DNA of 64,000 bases. Origin: Megachile rotundata. Its lineage: Eukaryota > Arthropoda > Insecta > Hymenoptera > Megachilidae. The DNA is taken from assembly GCF_050947335.1 (NCBI RefSeq), contig NW_027473479.1, positions 62,001 through 126,000 of the forward strand, read 5' to 3'. Position numbers and translations under genes: made by a program. Below are positions 35,636 through 48,488 of the stretch, piece by piece (position 1 is the stretch's first letter; each line of letters begins with the position of its first letter). The notes under the pieces are model-generated. The model did not search any database. It saw nothing but the letters and a program-made list of their open reading frames with translations, and was not told where the DNA came from.

Positions 35636-36746
35636 TCATTGTGATTGTGTGGTTGAGAGTGTGTGATTGTGATTATGTGATTGTGATTGTGTGATTGTGA
35701 TTGTGTGATTGTGATTGTGTGATTGAGATTGTGTGATTGTGGTTGTGTGACTGTGATTGTGTGATTGTGATTGTGTGATTGTGATTGTGTGATTGTGATT
35801 GTGTGATTGTGATTGTGTGATTGTGATTGTGTGATTATGATTGTGTGATTGTGATTGTGTGATTGTGATTGTGTGATTGTGATTGTGTGATTGTGATTGT
35901 GTGATTGTGATTGTGTGATTGTGATTGTGTGATTGAGATTGTGTGATTGTGGTTGTGTGACTGTGGTTGTGTGATTGTGGTTGTGTGATTGTGGTTGTGT
36001 GATTGTGGTTGTATGATTGTGGTTGTGTGATTGTGGTTGTGTGATTGTGGTTGTGTGATTGTGGTTGTGTGATTGTGGTTGTATGATTGTGGTTGTGTGA
36101 TTGTGGTTGTGTGATTGCGGTTGTGTGATTGCGATTGTGTGATTGCGATTGTGTGATTGCGGTTGTGTGATTGCGATTGTGTGATTGCGATTGTGTGATT
36201 GCGATTGTGTGATTGCAATTGTGTGATTCTGTGATTCTGATTGTGTGATTGTGATTGTGAGATTGTGATTGTGTGATTGTGATTGTGTAATTAGGATTGT
36301 GTGACTGGGATTGCGTGATTGAGAGTGTGTGATTGTGATTTTGTGATTGTGATTGTGTGATTGTGTGATTGTGTGATTGTGTGATTGTGATTGTGTGATT
36401 ATGATTGTGTGATTGTGATTGTGTGATTGTGATTGTGTGATTGTGATTGTGAGATTGTGATTGTGTGATTGTGATTGTGTGATTGTGATTGTGTGATTGT
36501 GATTGTGAGATTGTGATTGTGTGATTGTGATTGTGTGATTGTGATTGTGTGATTGTGATTGTGTGATTGTGATTGTGTGATTGTGATTGTGTGATTGTGA
36601 TTGTGTGATTGTGATTGTGTGATTGTGATTGTGTGATTGTGATTGTGTGATTGTGATTGTGTGATTGTGATTGTGTGATTGTGATTGTGTGATTGTGATT
36701 GTGTGATTGTGATTGTGTGATTGTGTGATTGTGATTGTGTGATTGT

Positions 36747-36822
36747 GATCGTGTGATTGTGATCGTGTGATTGTGATCGTGTGATTGTGATCGTGTGATT
36801 GTGATCGTGTGATTGTGATCGT
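36747..36822. repeat. GATC cluster 4 (6 units)
   Basis: GATC at 36747, 36761, 36775, 36789, 36803 and 36817, followed by an 8+6+6 step. Confidence 0.92.
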
Positions 36823-37964
36823 GTGATTGTGATTGTGATTGTGTGATTGTGATTGTGTGATTGTGATTGTGTGATTGTGATTGTGTGATTGTGATTGTGT
36901 GATTGTGATTGTGTGATTGTGTGATTGTGTGATTGTGTGTGTGTGATTGTGTGATTGTGTGATTGTGTGATTGTGTGATTGTGTGATTGTGAGATTGTGT
37001 GATTGTGTGATTGTGTGATTGTGATTGTGTGATTGTGATTGTGTGATTGTGTGATTGTGTGATTGTGATTGTGTGATTGTGATTGTGATTGTGATTATGA
37101 TTGAGTGATTGTGATTGTGTGATTGTGATTGCGTGATTGTGTGATTGCGTGATTGCGTGATTGCGTGATTGCGTGATTGCGTGATTGCGTGTTTGCGTGA
37201 TTGCGTGATTGTGTGATTGTGTGATTGTGTGATTGTGTGATTGTGTGATTGTGTGATTGTGTGATTGTGTGATTGTGTGATTGTGATTGTGAGATTGTGG
37301 TTGTGTGATTGTGATTGTGTGATTGTGATTGTGTGATTGTGATTGTGTGATTGTGATTGTGTGATTGTGATTGTGTGATTGTGATTGTGTGATTGTGATT
37401 GTGTGATTGTGATTGTGTGATTGTGATTGAGTGATTGTGATTGTGTGATTGTGATTGTGTGATTGTGATTGTGTGATTGCGATTGTGTGATTGTGAATGT
37501 GTGATTGTGATTGTGTGATTGTGTGATTGTGTGATTGTGTGATTGTGTGATTGTGTGATTGTGTGATTGTGATTGTGTGATTGTGATTGTGTGATTGGGA
37601 TTGTCGGATTGGGATTGTGTGACTGTAATTGTGTGATTGTGATTGTGTGATTGTGATTGTGTGATTGTGATTGTGTGATTGTGATTGTGTGATTGTGATT
37701 GTGTGATTGTGATTGTGTGATTGTGATTGTGTGATTGTGATTGTGTGATTGTGATTGTGTGATTGTGATTGTGTGATTGTGATTGTGAGATTGTGATTGT
37801 GAGATTGTGATTGTGTGATTGTGATTGTGTGATTGTGATTGTGTGATTGTGATTGTGTGATTGTGATTGTGTGATTGTGATTGTGTGATTGTGATTGTGT
37901 GATTGTGATTGTGTGATTGTGATTGTGTGATTGTGTGATTGTGTGATTGTGATTGTGTGATTGT

Positions 37965-38026
37965 GATCGTGTGATTGTGATCGTGTGATTGTGATCGTGT
38001 GATTGTGATCGTCTGATTGTGATCGT
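37965..38026. repeat. GATC cluster 5 (5 units)
   Basis: GATC at 37965, 37979, 37993, 38007 and 38021; the fourth unit reads GATCGTCTG, a private variant. Confidence 0.92.
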
Positions 38027-38753
38027 GTGATTGTGATTGTGATTGTGTGATTGTGATTGTGTGATTGTGATTGTGTGATTGTGATTGTGTGATTGTGTGA
38101 TTGTGTGATTGTGTGTGTGTGATTGTGTGATTGTGTGATTGTGTGATTGTGTGATTGTGTGATTGTGAGATTGTGTGATTGTGTGATTGTGTGATTGTGA
38201 TTGTGTGATTGTGATTGTGTGATTGTGTGATTGTGTGATTGTGATTGTGTGATTGTGATTGTGATTGTGATTGTGTGATTGTGATTGTGTGATTGTGATT
38301 GCGTGATTGCGTGATTGCGTGATTGCGTGATTGCGTGATTGCGTGATTGCGTGATTGCGTGTTTGCGTGATTGCGTGATTGCGTGATTGCCTGGTTGCGT
38401 GATTGCGTGGTTGTGTGATTGTGTGATTGTGTGATTGTGTGATTGTGTGTTTGTGTGATTGTGTGATTGTGTGATTGTGTGACTGTGTGATTGTGTGATT
38501 GAGTGATTGTGTGATTGTGTGTTTGTGTAATTGTGTGACTGTGATTGTGTGACTGTGATTGTGTGACTGTGATTGTGTGACTGTGATTGTGTGACTGTGA
38601 TTGTGTGACTGTGATTGTGTGACTGTGATTGTGTGACTGTGATTGTGTGACTGTGATTGTGTGACTGTGATTGTGCGACTGTGATTGTGCGACTGCGATT
38701 GTGTGACTGCGATAGTGTGATTGCGATTGTGTGATTGCAATTGTGTGATTGTG

Positions 38754-40222
38754 TCATTGTGATTGTGTGGTTGAGAGTGTGTGATTGCGATTACGTGATT
38801 GTGATTGTGTGATTGTGATTGTGTGATTGTGATTGTGTGATTGTGATTGTGTGATTGTGATTGTGTGATTGTGATTGTGTGATTGTGGTTGTGTGATTGT
38901 GGTTGTGTGATTGGGGTTGTGTGATTGTGGTTGTGTGATTGTGGTTGTATGATTGTGGTTGTGTGATTGTGGTTGTGTGATTGTGGTTGTGTGATTGTGG
39001 TTGTGTGATCGTGGTTGTGTGATTCTGTGATTCTGATTGTGTGATTGTGATTGTGAGATTGTGATTCTGTGATTGTGATTGTGTAATTGGGATTGTGTGA
39101 CTGGGATTGCGTGATTGAGAGTGTGTGATTGTGATTTTGTGATTGTGATTGTGTGATTGTGATTGTGTGATTGTGTGATTGTGTGATTGTGTGATTGTGT
39201 GATTGTGTGATTGTGGGATTGGATGATTGTATGATTGTGAGTGTGTGATTGTGATTGTGTGATTGTCGTTGTGTGATTGCGGTTGTGTGATTGCGATTGT
39301 GTGGTTGCGATTGTGTGATTGCGATTGTGTGATTGCACTTGTGTGATTCTGTGATTCTGATTGTGTGATTGTGATTGTGAGATTGTGATTGTGTGATTGT
39401 GATTGTGTAATTGGGATTGTGTGACTGGGATTGCGTGATTGAGAGTGTGTGATTGTGATTTCGTGATTGTGATTGTGTGATTGTGATTGTGTGATTGTGT
39501 GATTGTGTGATTGTGGGATTGTGTGATTGTGTGATTGTGTGATTGTGTGATTGTGTGATTGTGTGATTGTGTGATTGTGTGATTGTGTGATTGTGTGATT
39601 GTGTGATTGTGTGATTGTGTGATTGTGTGATTGTGTGATTGTGTGATTGTGTGATTGTGTGATTGTGTGATTGTGTGATTGTGTGATTGTGTGATTGTGT
39701 GATTGTGATTGCGTGATAGTGATTGTGTGATTGCGATTGTGTGATTGTGGTTGTGTGATTGTGGTTGTGTGATTGTGGTTATGTGATTGTGGTTGCGTGA
39801 TTGTGGTTGTGTGATTGTGGTTGTGTGATTGTGGTTGTGTGATTGTGGTTGTGTGATCGTGGTTGTGTGATTGTGGTTGTGTGATTGTGGTTGTGTGATT
39901 GTGGTTGTATGATTGTGGTTGTGTGATTGTGGTTGTGTGATTGCGGTTGCGTGATTGCGATTGTGTGATTGCGATTGTGTGATTGCGATTGTGTGATTGC
40001 AATTGTGTGATTCTGTGATTCTGATTGTGTGATTGTGATTGTGAGATTGTGATTGAGTGATTGTGATTGTGTAATTGGGATTGTGTGACTGGGATTGCGT
40101 GATTGAGAGTGTGTGATTGTGATTTTGTGATTGTGATTGTGTGATTGTGTGATTGTGTGATTGTGTGATTGTGTGATTGTATGATTGTGATTGTGTGATT
40201 GTGATTGTTTGATTGTGATTGT
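38754..40222. repeat. Duplicated block Q1: GGTT arrays, module E and 8-mer array
   Basis: GTCATTG start with GCGATTACG (private to a few copies), GGTT array with GGGGTTG (about 38880-39025), module E words near 39083, GGATGATTG near 39219, GTCGTTG near 39267, a second module E (39407), about 25 plain 8-mers (39500-39705), GCGTGATAG (39711), a second GGTT array (39737-39945) and a third module E (about 40071). From 39133 on it matches 46283 on at a constant 7,150 bp. Confidence 0.86.
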
Positions 40223-40396
40223 GCGACTGTGATTGTGTGACTGCGATTGTGTGACTGCGATAGTGTGATTGCGATTGTGTGATTGCAATTGTGTGATTGC
40301 GTGACTGTGATTGCGTGACTGTGATTGCGCGGCTGCGATTGTGCAACTGTGATTGTGCGACTGCTTTTGTGTGGTTGCGATTGTGTGATTGCAATT
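40223..40396. repeat. Module D, copy 5
   Basis: 174 bp, GCGCGGCTGCG at 40327, preceded by GTATGATTG and GTTTGATTG, the approach used by all second-half copies. Confidence 0.9.
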
Positions 40397-41200
40397 GTGT
40401 GATTGTGTGATTGAGATTGTGTGATTGTGATTGTGTGATTGTGATTGTGTGATTGTGTGATTGTGTGATTGTGTGCTTGTGTGATTGTGTGATTGTGTGA
40501 TTGTGTGATTGTGTGATTGTGTGATTGTGTGATTGTGTGATTGTTTGATTGTGTGATTGTGTGATTGTGTGATTGTGTGATTGTGTGATTGTGTGATTGT
40601 GTGATTGTGTGATTGTGTGATTGTGTGATTGTGTGATTGTGTGATTGTGATTGTGAGATTGTGGTTGTGTGATTGTGATTGTGTGATTGTGATTGTGTGA
40701 TTGTGATTGTGTGATTGTGATTGTGTGATTGTGATTGTGTGATTGTGATTGTGTGATTGCGATTGTGTGATTGTGAATGTGTGATTGTGATTGTGTGATT
40801 GTGTGATTGTGTGATTGTGTGATTGTGTGATTGTGATTGTGTGATTGGGATTGTCGGATTGGGATTGTGTGACTGTAATTGTGTGATTGTGATTGTGTGA
40901 TTGGGATTGTGTGATTGTGATTGTGTGATTGTGATTGTGTGATTGTGATTGTGTGATTATGTGATTGTGATTGTGTGATTGTGATTGTGTGATTGTGATT
41001 GTGTGATTGTGATTGTGAGATTGTGATTGTGTGATTGTGATTGTGTGATTGTGATTGTGTGATTGTGATTGTGTGATTGTGATTGTGTGATTGTGATTGT
41101 GTGATTGTGATTGTGTGATTGTGATTGTGTGATTGTGATTGTGTGATTGTGATTGTGTGATTGTGATTGTGTGATTGTGTGATTGTGATTGTGTGATTGT
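40397..41200. repeat. 8-mers, 14-mers and GTCGG landmark
   Basis: 8-mers with GTGCTTG near 40474 and GTTTGATTG (40543), GAGATTGTGG junction (40655), 14-mers with GCGATTG and GTGAATG, GTCGG at 40853, 14-mers with GATTATGTG near 40957 and an isolated 8-mer step before the GATC cluster. Confidence 0.8.
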
Positions 41201-41248
41201 GATCGTGTGATTGTGATCGTGTGATTGTGATCGTGTGATTGTGATCGT
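41201..41248. repeat. GATC cluster 6 (4 units)
   Basis: GATC at 41201, 41215, 41229 and 41243. Confidence 0.92.
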
Positions 41249-42233
41249 GTGATTGTGATTGTGATTGTGTGATTGTGATTGTGTGATTGTGATTGTGTGA
41301 TTGTGATTGTGATTGTGTGATTGTGATTGTGTGATTGTGTGATTGTGTGATTGTGTGATTGTGTGATTGTGTGATTGTGTGATTGTGTGATTGTGTGATT
41401 GTGTGATTGTGTGATTGTGTGATTGTGATTGTGAGATTGTGGTTGTGTGATTGTGATTGTGTGATTGTGATTGTGTGATTGTGATTGTGTGATTGTGATT
41501 GTGTGATTGTGATTGTGTGATTGTGATTGTGTGATTGTGATTGTGTGATTGTGATTGTGTGATTGAGATTGTGTGATTGTGGTTGTGTGACTGTGGTTGT
41601 GTGATTGTGGTTGTGTGATTGTGGTTGTGTGATTGTGGTTGTATGATTGTGGTTGTGTGATTGTGGTTGTGTGACTGTGGTTGTGTGATTGTGGTTGTGT
41701 GATTGTGGTTGTGTGATTGTGGTTGTATGATTGTGGTTGTGTGATTGCGATTGTGTGATTGCAATTGTGTGATTCTGTGATTCTGATTGTGTGATTGTGA
41801 TTGTGAGATTGTGATTGTGTGATTGTGATTGTGTAATTAGGATTGTGTGACTGGGATTGCGTGATTGAGAGTGTGTGATTGTGATTTTGTGATTGTGCTT
41901 GTGTGATTGTGATTGTGTGATTGTGTGATTGTGTGATTGTGTGATTGTGGGATTGTGTGATTGTATGATTGTGATTGTGTGATTGTGATTGTGTGATTGT
42001 GATTGTGCGACTGTGATTGTGTGACTGCGATTGTGTGACTGCGATAGTGTGATTGCGATTGTGTGATTGCAATTGTGTGATTGCGTGACTGTGATTGCGT
42101 GACTGTGATTGTGTGACTGTGATTGTGTGACTGTGATTGTGTGACTGTGATTGTGCGACTGTGATTGTGCGACTGCGATTGTGTGACTGCGATAGTGTGA
42201 TTGCGATTGTGTGATTGCAATTGTGTGATTGTG
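41249..42233. repeat. 14-mers, 8-mers and a type II cassette tail
   Basis: 8+6+6 steps near 41257 and 41307, 8-mers (about 41330-41425), GAGATTGTGG junction, 14-mers, GATTGAGATTG, GGTT array (about 41575-41745), module E (GTAATTAGG 41833, GTGCTTG near 41896), 8-mers, then a module D' array up to the next GTCATTG. Confidence 0.82.
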
Positions 42234-43017
42234 TCATTGTGATTGTGTGGTTGAGAGTGTGTGATTGTGATTATGTGATTGTGATTGTGTGATTGTGATT
42301 GTGTGATTGTGATTGTGTGATTGTGATTGTGTGATTGTGATTGTGTGATTATGATTGTGTGATTGTGATTGTGTGATTGTGATTGTGTGATTGTGATTGT
42401 GTGATTGTGATTGTGTGATTGTGATTGTGTGATTGAGATTGTGTGATTGTGGTTGTGTGACTGTGGTTGTGTGATTGTGGTTGTGTGATTGTGGTTGTGT
42501 GATTGTGGTTGTATGATTGTGGTTGTGTGATTGTGGTTGTGTGACTGTGGTTGTGTGATTGTGGTTGTGTGATTGTGGTTGTGTGATTGTGGTTGTATGA
42601 TTGTGGTTGTGTGATTGCGGTTGTGTAATTGGGATTGTGTGACTGGGATTGCGTGATTGAGAGTGTGTGATTGTGATTTTGTGATTGTGATTGTGTGATT
42701 GTGATTGTGTGATTGTGTGATTGTGTGATTGTGGGATTGTGTGATTGTATGATTGTGATTGTGTGATTGTGATTGTGTGATTGTGATTGTGCGACTGTGA
42801 TTGTGCGACTGCGATTGTGTGACTGCGATAGTGTCATTGCGATTGTGTGATTGCAATTGTGTGATTGCGTGACTGTGATTGCGTGACTGTGATTGTGTGA
42901 CTGTGATTGTGTGACTGTGATTGTGTGACTGTGATTGTGCGACTGTGATTGTGCGACTGCGATTGTGTGACTGCGATAGTGTGATTGCGATTGTGTGATT
43001 GCAATTGTGTGATTGTG
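42234..43017. repeat. Type II cassette, copy 4 (784 bp, 78-bp deletion)
   Basis: Matches 34774-35635 landmark for landmark, including the TCA inside GATAGTGTCATTGCG (42834), but positions equivalent to 35161-35238 are missing: GATTGCGGTTGTGTAATTGG is joined directly at 42615-42634. Confidence 0.88.
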
Positions 43018-44100
43018 TCATTGTGATTGTGTGGTTGAGAGTGTGTGATTGTGATTATGTGATTGTGATTGTGTGATTGTGATTGTGTGATTGTGATTGT
43101 GTGATTGTGATTGTGTGATTGTGATTGTGTGATTGTGATTGTGTGATTATGATTGTGTGATTGTGATTGTGTGATTGTGATTGTGTGATTGTGATTGTGT
43201 GATTGTGATTGTGTGATTGTGATTGTGTGATTGTGATTGTGTGATTGAGATTGTGTGATTGTGGTTGTGTGACTGTGGTTGTGTGATTGTGGTTGTGTGA
43301 TTGTGGTTGTGTGATTGTGGTTGTATGATTGTGGTTGTGTGATTGTGGTTGTGTGATTGTGGTTGTGTGATTGTGGTTGTGTGATCGTGGTTGTGTGATT
43401 GTGGTTGTGTGATTGTGGTTGTATGATTGTGGTTGTGTGATTGTGGTTGTGTGATTGCGGTTGTGTGATTGCGATTGTGTGATTGCGATTGTGTGATTGC
43501 GGTTGTGTGATTGCGATTGTGTGATTGCGATTGTGTGATTGCGATTGTGTGATTGCAATTGTGTGATTCTGTGATTCTGATTGTGTGATTGTGATTGTGA
43601 GATTGTGATTGTGTGATTGTGATTGTGTAATTAGGATTGTGTGACTGGGATTGCGTGATTGAGAGTGTGTGATTGTGATTTTGTGATTGTGATTGTGTGA
43701 TTGTGTGATTGTGTGATTGTGTGATTGTGATTGTGTGATTATGATTGTGTGATTGTGATTGTGTGATTGTGATTGTGTGATTGTGATTGTGAGATTGTGA
43801 TTGTGTGATTGTGATTGTGTGATTGTGATTGTGTGATTGTGATTGTGAGATTGTGATTGTGTGATTGTGATTGTGTGATTGTGATTGTGTGATTGTGATT
43901 GTGTGATTGTGATTGTGTGATTGTGATTGTGTGATTGTGATTGTGTGATTGTGATTGTGTGATTGTGATTGTGTGATTGTGATTGTGTGATTGTGATTGT
44001 GTGATTGTGATTGTGTGATTGTGATTGTGTGATTGTGATTGTGTGATTGTGATTGTGTGATTGTGATTGTGTGATTGTGTGATTGTGATTGTGTGATTGT

Positions 44101-44162
44101 GATCGTGTGATTGTGATCGTGTGATTGTGATCGTGTGATTGTGATCGTGTGATTGTGATCGT
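44101..44162. repeat. GATC cluster 7 (5 units)
   Basis: GATC at 44101, 44115, 44129, 44143 and 44157. The matching cluster at 36747 has six units. Confidence 0.92.
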
Positions 44163-45360
44163 GTGATTGTGATTGTGATTGTGTGATTGTGATTGTGTGA
44201 TTGTGATTGTGTGATTGTGATTGTGTGATTGTGATTGTGTGATTGTGATTGTGTGATTGTGTGATTGTGTGATTGTGTGTGTGTGATTGTGTGATTGTGT
44301 TATTGTGTGATTGTGTGATTGTGTGATTGTGAGATTGTGTGATTGTGTGATTGTGTGATTGTGATTGTGTGATTGTGATTGTGTGATTGTGTGATTGTGT
44401 GATTGTGATTGTGTGATTGTGATTGTGATTGTGATTATGATTGTGTGATTGTGATTGTGTGATTGTGATTGCGTGATTGTGTGATTGCGTGATTGCGTGA
44501 TTGCGTGATTGCGTGATTGCGTGATTGCGTGTTTGCGTGATTGCGTGATTGTGTGATTGTGTGATTGTGTGATTGTGTGATTGTGTGATTGTGTGATTGT
44601 GTGATTGTGTGATTGTGTGATTGTGTGATTGTGATTGTGAGATTGTGGTTGTGTGATTGTGATTGTGTGATTGTGATTGTGTGATTGTGATTGTGTGATT
44701 GTGATTGTGTGATTGTGATTGTGTGATTGTGATTGTGTGATTGTGATTGTGTGATTGTGATTGTGTGATTGTGATTGAGTGATTGTGATTGTGTGATTGT
44801 GATTGTGTGATTGTGATTGTGTGATTGCGATTGTGTGATTGTGAATGTGTGATTGTGATTGTGTGATTGTGTGATTGTGTGATTGTGTGATTGTGTGATT
44901 GTGTGATTGTGATTGTGTGATTGTGATTGTGTGATTGGGATTGTCGGATTGGGATTGTGTGACTGTAATTGTGTGATTGTGATTGTGTGATTGTGATTGT
45001 GTGATTGTGATTGTGTGATTGTGATTGTGTGATTGTGATTGTGTGATTGTGATTGTGTGATTGTGATTGTGTGATTGTGATTGTGTGATTGTGATTGTGT
45101 GATTGTGATTGTGTGATTGTGATTGTGTGATTGTGATTGTGTGATTGTGATTGTGTGATTGTGATTGTGAGATTGTGATTGTGAGATTGTGATTGTGTGA
45201 TTGTGATTGTGTGATTGTGATTGTGTGATTGTGATTGTGTGATTGTGATTGTGTGATTGTGATTGTGTGATTGTGATTGTGTGATTGTGATTGTGTGATT
45301 GTGATTGTGTGATTGTGATTGTGTGATTGTGTGATTGTGTGATTGTGATTGTGTGATTGT

Positions 45361-45422
45361 GATCGTGTGATTGTGATCGTGTGATTGTGATCGTGTGATT
45401 GTGATCGTGTGATTGTGATCGT
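45361..45422. repeat. GATC cluster 8 (5 units)
   Basis: GATC at 45361, 45375, 45389, 45403 and 45417; matches the cluster at 37965 without its GATCGTCTG variant. Confidence 0.92.
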
Positions 45423-46149
45423 GTGATTGTGATTGTGATTGTGTGATTGTGATTGTGTGATTGTGATTGTGTGATTGTGATTGTGTGATTGTGTGATTGT
45501 GTGATTGTGTGTGTGTGATTGTGTGATTGTGTGATTGTGTGATTGTGTGATTGTGTGATTGTGAGATTGTGTGATTGTGTGATTGTGTGATTGTGATTGT
45601 GTGATTGTGATTGTGTGATTGTGTGATTGTGTGATTGTGATTGTGTGATTGTGATTGTGATTGTGATTGTGTGATTGTGATTGTGTGATTGTGATTGCGT
45701 GATTGCGTGATTGCGTGATTGCGTGATTGCGTGATTGCGTGATTGCGTGATTGCGTGTTTGCGTGATTGCGTGATTGCGTGATTGCCTGGTTGCGTGATT
45801 GCGTGGTTGTGTGATTGTGTGATTGTGTGATTGTGTGATTGTGTGTTTGTGTGATTGTGTGATTGTGTGATTGTGTGACTGTGTGATTGTGTGATTGAGT
45901 GATTGTGTGATTGTGTGTTTGTGTAATTGTGTGACTGTGATTGTGTGACTGTGATTGTGTGACTGTGATTGTGTGACTGTGATTGTGTGACTGTGATTGT
46001 GTGACTGTGATTGTGTGACTGTGATTGTGTGACTGTGATTGTGTGACTGTGATTGTGTGACTGTGATTGTGCGACTGTGATTGTGCGACTGCGATTGTGT
46101 GACTGCGATAGTGTGATTGCGATTGTGTGATTGCAATTGTGTGATTGTG

Positions 46150-47372
46150 TCATTGTGATTGTGTGGTTGAGAGTGTGTGATTGCGATTACGTGATTGTGA
46201 TTGTGTGATTGTGATTGTGCGTTTGTGATTGTGTGATTGTGATTGTGTGATTGTGATTGTGTGATTATGATTGTGTGATTGTGATTTTGTGATTGTGATT
46301 GTGTGATTGTGATTGTGTGATTGTGTGATTGTGTGATTGTGTGATTGTGTGATTGTGTGATTGTGGGATTGGATGATTGTATGATTGTGATTGTGTGATT
46401 GTGATTGTGTGATTGTCGTTGTGTGATTGCGGTTGTGTGATTGCGATTGTGTGGTTGCGATTGTGTGATTGCGATTGTGTGATTGCACTTGTGTGATTCT
46501 GTGATTCTGATTGTGTGATTGTGATTGTGAGATTGTGATTGTGTGATTGTGATTGTGTAATTGGGATTGTGTGACTGGGATTGCGTGATTGAGAGTGTGT
46601 GATTGTGATTTCGTGATTGTGATTGTGTGATTGTGATTGTGTGATTGTGTGATTGTGTGATTGTGGGATTGTGTGATTGTGTGATTGTGTGATTGTGTGA
46701 TTGTGTGATTGTGTGATTGTGTGATTGTGTGATTGTGTGATTGTGTGATTGTGTGATTGTGTGATTGTGTGATTGTGTGATTGTGTGATTGTGTGATTGT
46801 GTGATTGTGTGATTGTGTGATTGTGTGATTGTGTGATTGTGTGATTGTGTGATTGTGATTGCGTGATAGTGATTGTGTGATTGCGATTGTGTGATTGTGG
46901 TTGTGTGATTGTGGTTGTGTGATTGTGGTTATGTGATTGTGGTTGCGTGATTGTGGTTGTGTGATTGTGGTTGTGTGATTGTGGTTGTGTGATTGTGGTT
47001 GTGTGATCGTGGTTGTGTGATTGTGGTTGTGTGATTGTGGTTGTGTGATTGTGGTTGTATGATTGTGGTTGTGTGATTGTGGTTGTGTGATTGCGGTTGC
47101 GTGATTGCGATTGTGTGATTGCGATTGTGTGATTGCGATTGTGTGATTGCAATTGTGTGATTCTGTGATTCTGATTGTGTGATTGTGATTGTGGGATTGT
47201 GATTGAGTGATTGTGATTGTGTAATTGGGATTGTGTGACTGGGATTGCGTGATTGAGAGTGTGTGATTGTGATTTTGTGATTGTGATTGTGTGATTGTGT
47301 GATTGTGTGATTGTGTGATTGTGTGATTGTATGATTGTGATTGTGTGATTGTGATTGTTTGATTGTGATTGT
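46150..47372. repeat. Duplicated block Q2
   Basis: Starts with GTCATTG and GCGATTACG like Q1, then a GTGCGTTTG word near 46217. It lacks about 246 bp present in Q1 (the first GGTT array and first module E). From GATTTTG at 46283 it follows Q1 at exactly 7,150 bp, with GGATGATTG, GTCGTTG, the 8-mer array and GCGTGATAG at 46861. Confidence 0.88.
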
Positions 47373-47546
47373 GCGACTGTGATTGTGTGACTGCGATTGT
47401 GTGACTGCGATAGTGTGATTGCGATTGTGTGATTGCAATTGTGTGATTGCGTGACTGTGATTGCGTGACTGTGATTGCGCGGCTGCGATTGTGCAACTGT
47501 GATTGTGCGACTGCTTTTGTGTGGTTGCGATTGTGTGATTGCAATT
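47373..47546. repeat. Module D, copy 6
   Basis: 174 bp, GCGCGGCTGCG at 47477, exactly 7,150 bp after copy 5. Confidence 0.9.
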
Positions 47547-48440
47547 GTGTGATTGTGTGATTGAGATTGTGTGATTGTGATTGTGTGATTGTGATTGTGT
47601 GATTGTGTGATTGTGTGATTGTGTGCTTGTGTGATTGTGTGATTGTGTGATTGTGTGATTGTGTGATTGTGTGATTGTGTGATTGTGTGATTGTTTGATT
47701 GTGTGATTGTGTGATTGTGTGATTGTGTGATTGTGTGATTGTGTGATTGTGTGATTGTGTGATTGTGTGATTGTGTGATTGTGTGATTGTGATTGTGAGA
47801 TTGTGGTTGTGTGATTGTGATTGTGTGATTGTGATTGTGTGATTGTGATTGTGTGATTGTGATTGTGTGATTGTGATTGTGTGATTGTGATTGTGTGATT
47901 GTGATTGTGTGATTGTGATTGAGTGATTGTGATTGTGTGATTGTGATTGTGTGATTGTGATTGTGTGATTGCGATTGTGTGATTGTGAATGTGTGATTGT
48001 GATTGTGTGATTGTGTGATTGTGTGATTGTGTGATTGTGTGATTGTGATTGTGTGATTGGGATTGTCGGATTGGGATTGTGTGACTGTAATTGTGTGATT
48101 GTGATTGTGTGATTGTGATTGTGTGATTGTGATTGTGTGATTGTGATTGTGTGATTGTGATTGTGTGATTGTGATTGTGTGATTGTGTGATTGTGATTGT
48201 GTGATTGTGATTGTGTGATTGTGATTGTGTGATTGTGATTGTGAGATTGTGATTGTGTGATTGTGATTGTGTGATTGTGATTGTGTGATTGTGATTGTGT
48301 GATTGTGATTGTGTGATTGTGATTGTGTGATTGTGATTGTGTGATTGTGATTGTGTGATTGTGATTGTGTGATTGTGATTGTGTGATTGTGATTGTGTGA
48401 TTGTGATTGTGTGATTGTGTGATTGTGATTGTGTGATTGT
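47547..48440. repeat. 8-mers, 14-mers and GTCGG landmark
   Basis: Matches 40397-41200: GTTTGATTG 47693 (offset 7,150), GAGATTG 47797 (offset 7,142, one 8-mer lost), GTCGG 48065 (offset 7,212). Ends in 14-mers before the GATC cluster. Confidence 0.82.
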
Positions 48441-48488
48441 GATCGTGTGATTGTGATCGTGTGATTGTGATCGTGTGATTGTGATCGT
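48441..48488. repeat. GATC cluster 9 (4 units)
   Basis: GATC at 48441, 48455, 48469 and 48483. Confidence 0.92.

Larger units (their letters stand above)
35636..38753. repeat. Large duplicated block P1 (3,118 bp)
   Basis: Type II start, GGTT array (about 35945-36110), module E with GTAATTAGG (36287), 14-mers, GATC cluster, a (GT)5 tract at 36935, 8-mers, a short CpG block (about 37130-37212), 14-mers, GTCGG near 37603, second GATC cluster, (GT)5 at 38111, a CpG block with GCCTGG (38389) and about 11 GACT-type 14-mers (38527-38690). Its partner is 43018-46149. Confidence 0.87.
43018..46149. repeat. Large duplicated block P2 (3,132 bp)
   Basis: Partner of 35636-38753. Offset is 7,382 at the start, 7,354 and 7,340 around the first GATC cluster, and 7,396 from the second GATC cluster (45361) to the end. 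GCCTGG is at 45785 and (GT)5 tracts at 44275 and 45507. A GTTATTG near 44299 is private to this copy. Confidence 0.88.

Noticed and set aside
35452..35640. 184-bp spaced TCAT pairs (35452/35636 and 42834/43018) as a specific attachment or integration site
   Set aside because: The first member is a point variant inside GATAGTGTCATTGCG that was copied with the large duplication; no inserted element or target duplication accompanies it.
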